Positions 56,894 through 64,000 of a stretch of DNA of 64,000 bases are shown here, one piece after another (position 1 is the first letter of the stretch; the number at the start of each line of letters is the position of its first letter). A program made the translations under genes and the position numbers. Source of the DNA: Linnemannia schmuckeri (lineage: Eukaryota > Mortierellomycota > Mortierellomycetes > Mortierellales > Mortierellaceae); the NCBI GenBank assembly GCA_029449235.1, contig JANATG010000003.1:1984001-2048000 (forward strand), in the 5' to 3' direction. The notes beneath the pieces were generated by a model, which was not told the DNA's origin, did no database searches, and saw nothing but the letters and a program-made list of their open reading frames with translations.

Positions 56894-58558
56894 CTACATG
56901 AAGTAGTCAGGTTTCTTGACATTGATGCCATACTCGCCCAAGGCATCCGACAAATCCTCCATCGTCAACACCGTCTTCTTTTCCTATCGTATTCAAAAAT
57001 CGTTTCAAGGTTTTAAAATAAGGGTGTTATTAACTGGTCATCCAAGGTTCATAAATACCTCTGACGTGTTAAAAATATGATCAGTAGGTTTACCTTGCCA
57101 GGTGCGGGACGCTTCTGACTCTGCTGTCGTACTTTGCAATACTGAAAAGCATCTGTCGCAATGTCCGAGACAAACTTTTGTGCTGCCAGTGCCAACAGTC
57201 TCTTACTAAAACAAAATGGCGTGTAAATATTAGAAAAGTGATCCATACGAAGGCAGTCATTCATATTAAACGTATTGTAGCGGCGTATAAGATTGCGAGA
57301 GACCCCTGCTTGCTTACATTCTGACATCGTCACAATCAAATCCTGTCCTGCTCAAGTAGTAATCAGTCACTGCATCGGGGATCTAGTCCACAGAATAATA
57401 ATAAGAAAACCAATTAGCACAACAAAACATGTAATATGTCCTGAAAAAGACTACTCGTCTGAAAAACAAAACCGAAAATACACTTACGATGGGGTTGTAC
57501 GTCTCCATCATGGGCAGGAATTCTGCCAAGGTCCGATCCTTGCGGCTGAGCTCCTCTTCCTTGCGGGACTGTAATGCCGCCCCGACTGCTTGACTGCGCT
57601 GAGCCACAGATCCCAAGGTTGCCAATGCCGGGTTCACAGCCGCTGTTGTGGGTGCCACTACCGTTGCCGCTGGAGTAGGGGTAGCTGCAGCTGTATTTGC
57701 AGCTGCTGGAGCGACAATAACATGAGCATTAGCATTAGCGGCAGCTTGTGTTTCCTGAGCACGTTGAAGCTGAGCGATATGCGCTTGTTGAGCTTGTTTC
57801 TGGAGAAGCAAGAGTTGTTGCTGATGTTGCTGTTGTCTCTGAAGTTCTTCCTGCTGTGATGTCTGTGTTGCTGCTGCTGCTGGAGTAGAGGTGGGCGCGG
57901 CGGCGGGTGTGGATGCGGTGACGACGACGGGTGGAGGTGTGGACAATGTAGGAATTGATCCTGATGTAATGATTGATGGTGCAGGTTGCTGTTGTGCTGG
58001 CGCGGGCGCCGTAGCTGCTGGCGCCACTGATACTGAGGTAGGTGCTGTGATGGGCGCAGTTATGGCAGGAGCGGGAGCGGCTACTGTTGCGGATGCAGGA
58101 ATAGGTGAGACGGCAGCAGAAGGGGCTGGTGAGGATGTAGAGATAACCCCAGTCATCGGACTTGCTGCCGAGAACTGTTCAGTAGCAGGGATAGTAGGCG
58201 TAACCACAGTTCCAGGAACAGGAGCAGAAGCAGGTGTTGATGGTGCCGAGGGAGCAGGTGTAGCAGCATCCTGCGTTTGTTGCTGCTGCTGTGGGGGTGT
58301 TGAGGGCTGTTGTTGTGGCTGTAGTTGTTGTGCAGTGGAAGGCAGGACAGGTGAGGCGACCGCCGAGGAAGGACCTTGGCTCTGACTGTGCTGTGGCGTA
58401 GGGGTATCCTGATCCATGGGAACAGCGGGAGTCATATTGGTGTCAACCTCAGAGCTGGAGTGGATGGCGGGGGTTGAGGTGCCACTTGCTGTCTGCATTG
58501 GGCTTGCCATGTTGGTATCCTCGATGGTGCTGTGGCTAGAGTTTGACCCTTCAGACAT
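56894..58558 (-). CDS. TAF10: TAF10, histone-fold subunit of TFIID and SAGA
   Basis: The exons are 58558-57488, 57382-57318, 57205-57094 and 56983-56894, giving 445 residues. The first 335 residues are Ser/Pro/Ala/Gln-rich and disordered. The TAF10 core follows: TLAEFLPMMETYNPI, IPDAVTDYYLSRTGFDCDDV, KRLLALAAQKFVSDIATDAF and VLTMEDLSDALGEYGINVKK, ending PDYFM. Every block aligns with human TAF10. In TFIID and SAGA it pairs with TAF3/TAF8 and Spt7-type partners through the histone fold. The N-terminal extension makes it about twice the length of the human protein (218 residues). It is head to head with the Elongin-A-like gene and tail to tail with the PPPY-tailed gene. Confidence 0.95.
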
Positions 58559-58928
58559 CTCTGTTATTTTCCTGCTCGCTTGCTTGTTTGCTTCTTGTTG
58601 ATTCCTGTTCTTTCGATCCGTCTGATTGAAGGGTCGATGTCCTTGTGAACGAGTGAGAAAGAGAAAGAGAGTAAGATGGTGGCGAAAGAAGAGAAAGGAT
58701 AAACGAACGCGGGTGTCTCTCGCTGGCTAAAAAGGGGTGTTGTTCGACATGTGGCTTGTTCGACGAGAAAAAGTATAAATTCGTCCTGGTGCACGTTCTT
58801 TTTCGAGCCTGCCCCTTCACTCTCACTCACTCTCCCTCCAACCAACTACCAACCAACAGCCTTCCTTTGGACTATTCTGCTGGACACATTCCCTCATTCC
58901 GTCGGTCGATGCTTCGTCTGCACTCAGG
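58559..58928. promoter_or_regulatory. Bidirectional promoter between TAF10 and Elongin A
   Basis: The two start codons are 370 bases apart. TATAAA at 58774-58779 points toward the Elongin-A-like gene, 150 bases before its ATG. No TATA is evident for TAF10. Confidence 0.6.
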
Positions 58929-61302
58929 ATGGCCTTCACTGGAGTTGGACAGCGATTAGGACCAGGACAGGAGAACACTCTGCCCCCCTGGGAGTCTATT
59001 ACACCCTCTTCAACAACAAGAACAACAGTTCCTTCTCTTAAGGACCTGTGTCTCAGCACCCTCGATCGATATGTCGACCGTAAGCCTATTTCTGACCTGA
59101 CGCGCAGCAGAAAAGAAATCATGGCGAAGAAAAAAAACAAATACAACGCAAAGTGTTCCTACATCGTGTCCATGCAATTCTACATACACTCACTACGTCG
59201 TCTTTTGCGGTTCTGCTTCAATAGTGCTGGATGACATTGGAACTACCCCTTACTACCTTATCGAAAGCGTCCTTCGGAAGTGCAATGGTATGTCAATCGG
59301 CAGGCAGGGGAATCGATATGCGGACCAAATTTGCTACATTCGACGCAAGCATATGTACTCACCCTTGACCTTTATTCATTTGTTCGCCTTAGTTAAGCAA
59401 CTTACGCGAGTCGAACTTCATACCGAGGTAGGATGAACTTCCATGGCCCTTCGATTTCGTTTTGTCCGTATGGCATGATACGTATCACCACTGTTAATGA
59501 TTTCATCTACTAACTGTTGATCCTCATTTGCTTGCATATTCCTTCCCTTTGTAGGGACTGAGCGCGGAGACGGATGGTAGGGCAACAGGACAATTTTCGA
59601 GAAAAACAAAGTTGGTGGCAACGAACATGGACAGGGAGAGTTTAATAACCAAAAATGTGCTATTATTCTTATTCCATTCATCGTAGAACTATGGTATATC
59701 CACACTCTCAACCACTTCGGGTCTTTGCGGGAAGATAACCCGGTTTACGATCAGAGTGGCGAGTGGCGGTCAAAGTACCAGGTATGTCAAACCTTTGATC
59801 CTTGCCTTTTTTGAACTACATGTCAACCAACCCATGACGAGATATGAACACGTAGGCTAACATGGACACCCGTTCCTTTTTTTTTAATAGGCGATGAAGA
59901 AGCAAGAGGAAGAAAAGTTTGCAAAGTCGTCGGCTCGACTCCGACAAACCTATTCACAGTACGATCATGAAAAGCAGGAGCGGCGAGTCATTCTTGACCC
60001 GTCACTGAAGCCCAAGAAGACCCTCCGACAGCCAGGTTCCTCATCATGGTCGACCCCAGTTGCACCCAAGAAGAAGTCTTTGTTCGAAAAAGCCAGAATG
60101 GAGGCGAGAAAAATGTAAGCTCACGGACACACTAAGATGCTTGGCGCTGAGGAAACGCATTTGCCCTTGAGCATTTCTTTTTCCCTAGCCCTTACTAACA
60201 TGTCTCGTCATATCTTATTGAACCATATAGCACACAAATGTACAATACCAACCCATATCCGCCACCTCGGAGCCGCGCCGTCAGTACCAATGTCACCAGC
60301 AGCACCAACAGGATACAATCTCACTCGGTCATCTCAGGACATTCAACCCAAGGTGTACGACCAGGTTCGGGACGCATTCACGCCCCAACCTCGTTGTTCA
60401 CCAACCACTCAGCACCGGTCGTTTTGGGTTCATCCTCATATCGGCAGGATCGCACTCCATTGGGGCAAGGTGCAATTGTGAGTGGTTTGTCTGGGACAAT
60501 GCCATCAGCACAGCCAGTTGGTTTGGCTGTTAGGACTACTAAACGTTACTCTTACAAAAGTAACCCTGTAGTGTACTTGGCCCCATCTAAGACAGCTTCA
60601 CACACCGGTGCCAACCATGGCGGTAGCAGCAGTAGCAACGGCAGCAGTATGTCTCCTACATCACCTACAAGACCTGCTGCTTCGGCCAAACCTGCCGCCA
60701 CCTCGCCTAACGGAGCCATCATGGACTTTTTCAAGCAGGTATGGCTCACGTTTTTTTTCACCTGCATAAAATTTCATGTTATTGAATCTAATGTAAAGGC
60801 TAGAATGAAGACTAACCATCGTATTGTTCCGACCTATGGTTTTTAGATTAACCCAGCACACTCACAGCAGGCAACATCATCACATCACGGATTAAACCAA
60901 GGCGGCTCAAGGTCCCCAACATCTCCTGTACAGCCCGCATCCAAAACGATGCAGATGTTACGGGAACCTGTCGCGGAAAAGGCAACGGGTTTATCAAGTT
61001 CCAGTTCACGGAGTGATCGATCTGGAAGCACATCGTCCAAGAAGCAGGATCGACCACAGGCATACAGATCAGGCGATACCATGAAGGAGGTCAAGATCGA
61101 CGGCGATTTCAGCTGGCTGGAAGACGACGACGATGATGGCGATGGCAATGGCGATGTCTGCATGGATCGCAACCGCAAAGAAAGTCGACAGCACAAGCGG
61201 AATCACAGTGGAGGGCACTTTCAGGGAGGAAGCCCGCCGGTCAAGAAACCCCTGGACCAAGCATACCCTTCGCTGGACGAAGCAAGTCGTCAGTTCTTTT
61301 GA
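58929..61302 (+). CDS. ELOA: Elongin-A-like protein
   Basis: Eight exons: 58929-59079, 59225-59287, 59393-59427, 59555-59576 (22 nt), 59687-59781, 59891-60114, 60231-60738 and 60847-61302. They total 1554 nt and 517 residues. The Elongin-A domain is at about residues 37-125: SLKDLCLSTLDRYVDLLDDI, TTPYYLIESVLRKC, KQLTRVELHTE, ETDELWYIHTLNHFGSLRED, WRSKYQAMKKQEEEK. This resembles the BC-box/F-box-like region that binds Elongin B/C and RNA polymerase II. The 22-nt microexon restores the phase and supplies the conserved ETDELW motif. The C-terminal 350 residues are basic, Ser/Pro-rich and disordered, with one acidic patch (WLEDDDDD). The TFIIS-like N-terminal domain of animal ELOA is missing. The complex helps elongation and degrades stalled polymerase. 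Confidence 0.88.
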
Positions 61303-62178
61303 ACCCTCATCAAGAGCAGTATCACCAGGATCTACTTAGGTGAGTATCTAGTGTCACTTTTGCGTAGTTCAACATATTTTCATTAAAATCTTAACAAGAA
61401 TGCAAATGAACTCAACATTCGCCACTTTTTTTTTCTAGATACTAGTCATGCTATTACTGCGATATCATCCAGCTCTTGATATGGCTAAATGTAACAACGA
61501 TGTATGGTGCCCCGCCACCACCAAATACCGCCGATAATACCATGCCCTATGTATGTGAGAAAGTCTCCCGAGTCGTCTCTGGCACATACCCTGCGTGTCG
61601 CTACATGAAAATGGCGACCTACACCTCGCTGGCTCACACGTCTGTTTTGCGCGCCTGGTCCATTTCCACATTTCCATGTTTCCATGGAAAGCAACCAATT
61701 CGCAGCAGCAAGAACTTTGATCCGATGACATCCATTTTTCAATTCCTTCGCTCTGATTGTTGCACAGACGACAAAAAAAAGTTAGCTAGCGAGAATGGGC
61801 GTTGACAGATGTTGGGCGTTCTCGAAAACGTACCAAAAGTACTGTACTTGTCATCTCCTCCTCACTCCTCTTGCCAACAAAGGCAATGCAAAAAAATGCG
61901 TGCACTAGAGTAACTCTTATTGGTGCTGATACTACTAGCAGTACGCATAATACAGCCTTCTTCAATTGACGATCAGAAACAAACATGGGATTGTTTTGTT
62001 GATTCTTTTATTAGTGTATATGTGTGTGTCTGTGAGGTTAGACGCTGTGCTGGAAGTGCTGGGTAATTTTGCTGACTGGGTGATAATTATGCCAAGTCTT
62101 TGCCGCTTCCTACTCCCTTACTTTTCCTACTGTGAAAAAATCGCCTTTTTCTGATTGTATTTTGTATGTTTTCCTGCT
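61303..62178. other. Convergent intergenic region
   Basis: It follows the Elongin-A-like stop and precedes the stop of the minus-strand membrane gene. Possible splice-like signals lie at 61340 (gtgagtat) and 61438 (tttttctag), so the Elongin transcript may have a 3' UTR intron. Overlapping frames at 61465-61805 lack support. Confidence 0.4.
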
Positions 62179-62890
62179 TTACTTGGGAACGGTAGCGGTG
62201 TAGGGAGGTGGTGGGATGGCTGGGACACCCTCCTGGATATCAGCGTTGGTCAAGTTTGCAGATCCATCCTGAGGCAATACGTACGTCGTTGCTCCTGTTG
62301 ATGATCCCGTTCCAGCAGTTGGGCTTGGAGCGACAGGCATGGGTGGGTAAGCGAGGTGTGGTTGTGGGAACGACGGAGTCTGCTGTTGCTGCCCATTCAT
62401 ATCCACTCCAGTTCCAGCCATTGGAGGGTAATACCCTCCTCCACCTCCTCCTAGAGATTGTGACATCATGGGCGGTGTGCCCGGTGGAGGCGAATACATC
62501 GTCTGCCCCGCTCCTGGAGGTTGATATGTATTCGAAGGAGTTCCAGGTGGAGGAGGGTACTGGTATAAGTAGGCTACGTCCCCTAGTTCGGTGGTAGGAT
62601 TTTGTTGTTGTTGAAGAAGTTGTTGGCGGTGGGCGATGGCACGGCGGCGGCGGAGGCAAGAGAGGAGGAGAGAGAGGATCAGGACTACGCAGAGTGCGAT
62701 TACTAGTGGGCGAACGGGGTTGTGTCTTGAACGTGAGTCCTATGGTAGTGAATGTGGGGGGGAGGGTTGAAGAGAGAGGAGGGTTAGTAACAACGTTGGA
62801 GGTGTGATAGGACAAGGGGTTTTTTTATTTGCGAAGATCGTGAGAATCGTGAGAGCAAATTTGTTTAGTACAGAGATTTGAGCGTACCAT
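62179..62890 (-). CDS. Small single-pass membrane protein with Pro-rich cytosolic tail
   Basis: The exons are 62890-62888 (ATG only) and 62739-62179, giving 187 residues. The intron starts GTACGC directly after the ATG, has the canonical branch site TACTAAC, and ends CCATAG. The mature start is DSRSRHNPVRP, then one membrane span (LVIALCVVLILSLLLSCL), a basic stop-transfer cluster (RRRR), a Gln run, and a Pro/Gly-rich tail. The tail has two PPPGTP motifs and a final PPPPYTATVPK. No signal peptide precedes the span, so an N-out/C-in anchor with the tail in the cytosol is likely. The PPPY near the end could bind WW-domain ubiquitin ligases. I know no named homologue. Confidence 0.78.
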
Positions 62891-64000
62891 TGTTGTTGTG
62901 TGTTTTGAAAGAGAATGAGAATGGGAGTGAAGATGTAAGTGAGAAAGTGTGTGTATGTGTTGAGAAGAGAAGGTCGGAAAGTGAGGAAAGTAAGGAAAGG
63001 TGGGGAGTATTAGTGTTGATGGTGTTGCAGAACAATGTGTGGGTGATTATGCAAAAGGAAAGAACAAAGAAGAAAAGAAATGGAAGAAGCGCTGACTACA
63101 TTTTTTTTTTCTTTTTTTATCGACAAAGGTCTCGTCATGGCAGCTTAGAATGAAACCGAGGGCGCGTGTTGTTTCCAGGAATAAGGAAAATGCGAACGAT
63201 CGCAGCCTTATTTTGCCGTTACTACCTTTTGCCGTTACCTAGGATGAGGAGAGGATCGACCATGCACGTCTGTGCTATCGTAAGTTTTGAAGATATGAAG
63301 AAAGGGTACTGTCATATCTAGGAGCTATGCGCGCATAACCTCCGGACACACATACCAAGAAAAAGGCGGGCGGTGCTCACTTGTGCGCATGGACCATACT
63401 AACTTCTACAACGAAATCAAATCCAGTGACATCACCCGCACTAAAATCACTGCGGGTTTCCTGTCGTGTGTGTGGTGCAGTGCGAGTGGTGCAACTGAAG
63501 AAGGGGTGGTGGCGCTTTTTGAATGGCACCTTCCAGAATCCCTTTCCAATCGATCGACACCACTCACTCTTATATTTCTTCTCATCCAAAACTCTATTTT
63601 ATCTCCCTTTCCACACACACTCACATCGATAACCAAGTTCTCCCTCTCTCTTTTCATCTCTTTTCCTCTCTACTCTTCAACAACACACAACATATCAGCT
63701 ACAGCAATACAATCCCTTTTATTCCAGAACACCACAAAAGGACGCAACAGAAAAACAACCGTGCATTCCGCGTCCATAATCATCTCATCCACAACACAAT
63801 ACAAGCAACAACACAAGCATCTCACAGGCACCGACCATGGGAGAGGCAAGTTCCCTTTGCTCTCTTTGCTCTTCAACACATACAATTGACGATCGTAATC
63901 ATACATGCACATCCACATAACTAACATTAAAAAACCCCCCTTTTCTATTGTTACTAAAAAACCATGCCCCTTTATGATTCAATCTATTAGTTTGAGGAAC
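62891..64000. other. Intergenic, then leader of a gene beyond the right edge
   Basis: Positions 62891-63130 are purine-rich (the leader of the membrane gene). Two copies of ttttgccgttac lie near 63212 and 63228. From about 63560 the plus strand turns C/T-rich and then C/A-rich, the usual leader pattern. ATG at 63837 (ACCATGGGAGAGG) opens only 27 codons and could be an upstream frame or a first exon spliced off the window. I assign no gene. Confidence 0.4.

Noticed and set aside
57891..58385. Plus-strand frame rich in Gly/Ala/Cys opposite TAF10
   Set aside because: Mirror of the Pro/Ala/Thr-rich TAF10 N terminus; low complexity only.
63383..63924. Overlapping plus-strand frames at the right edge
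   Set aside because: They run through a C/T then C/A-rich leader and change frame without domain content; more likely the 5' region of a gene outside the window.

Overview
The window looks like nuclear DNA of an early-diverging fungus, most likely Mortierellomycotina (Mortierella, Linnemannia or Podila); the placement is inference. The evidence is short GT-AG introns (many 50-150 nt, one with a TACTAAC branch site), genes on both strands, pyrimidine-rich leaders, many A or T runs of 20-42 nt, and long Ser/Thr/Gln-rich proteins. There is also an intact DD34E (IS630/Tc1-mariner type) transposase. I see no rRNA, convincing tRNA, CRISPR array or bacterial-style operon.

Left part (1-15 kb): four large, mostly disordered proteins of unknown function. 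They are a polyQ protein (1038-4793, +), a membrane-anchored Ser/Thr-rich protein with an RVTF motif (5317-8682, -), a three-exon protein with several SxIP/SxLP motifs (10570-12816, -), and a Ser-rich protein with uncertain ends (13886-14710, -). About 3 kb of low-complexity spacer follows.

Central housekeeping block (17.7-40 kb): a PAAF1/Rpn14-like WD40 proteasome factor (12 exons, -), an SLC35F-type transporter (+), a GH36 alpha-galactosidase-like enzyme (+) tail to tail with MCM2 (-), then MED9 (-) head to head with mitochondrial tryptophanyl-tRNA synthetase (+), then a CofD/YvcK-like protein (UPF0052, -). Exon structures were worked out by hand from splice sites, phase and family alignment; the exon lengths of each gene sum to a multiple of three.

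Accessory stretch (42.5-47.4 kb): a small orphan gene whose last exon end and 3' flank are tandemly duplicated, an atypical NAD(P)-binding oxidoreductase-like gene, a signal-peptide-only gene remnant with two hairpins behind it, and the transposase.

Right part (47.5-64 kb): a type I PIP5K (Mss4 type, -), a 3.3 kb spacer, a PPPY-tailed coiled-coil protein (+), TAF10 (-) head to head with an Elongin-A-like gene (+) that contains a 22-nt microexon, and a small single-pass membrane protein (-) whose first exon is only the ATG, as in MCM2. The last 500 bases look like the leader of a gene beyond the edge.

The genes do not form one pathway. Several serve transcription (MED9, TAF10, Elongin A) or replication and proteostasis (MCM2, PAAF1), which is probably coincidence. 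I found no convincing new multi-gene system. The observations most worth a second look are the tandemly copied gene end, the signal-peptide remnant, the possible PP1- and EB1-docking proteins, and the CofD-like gene.
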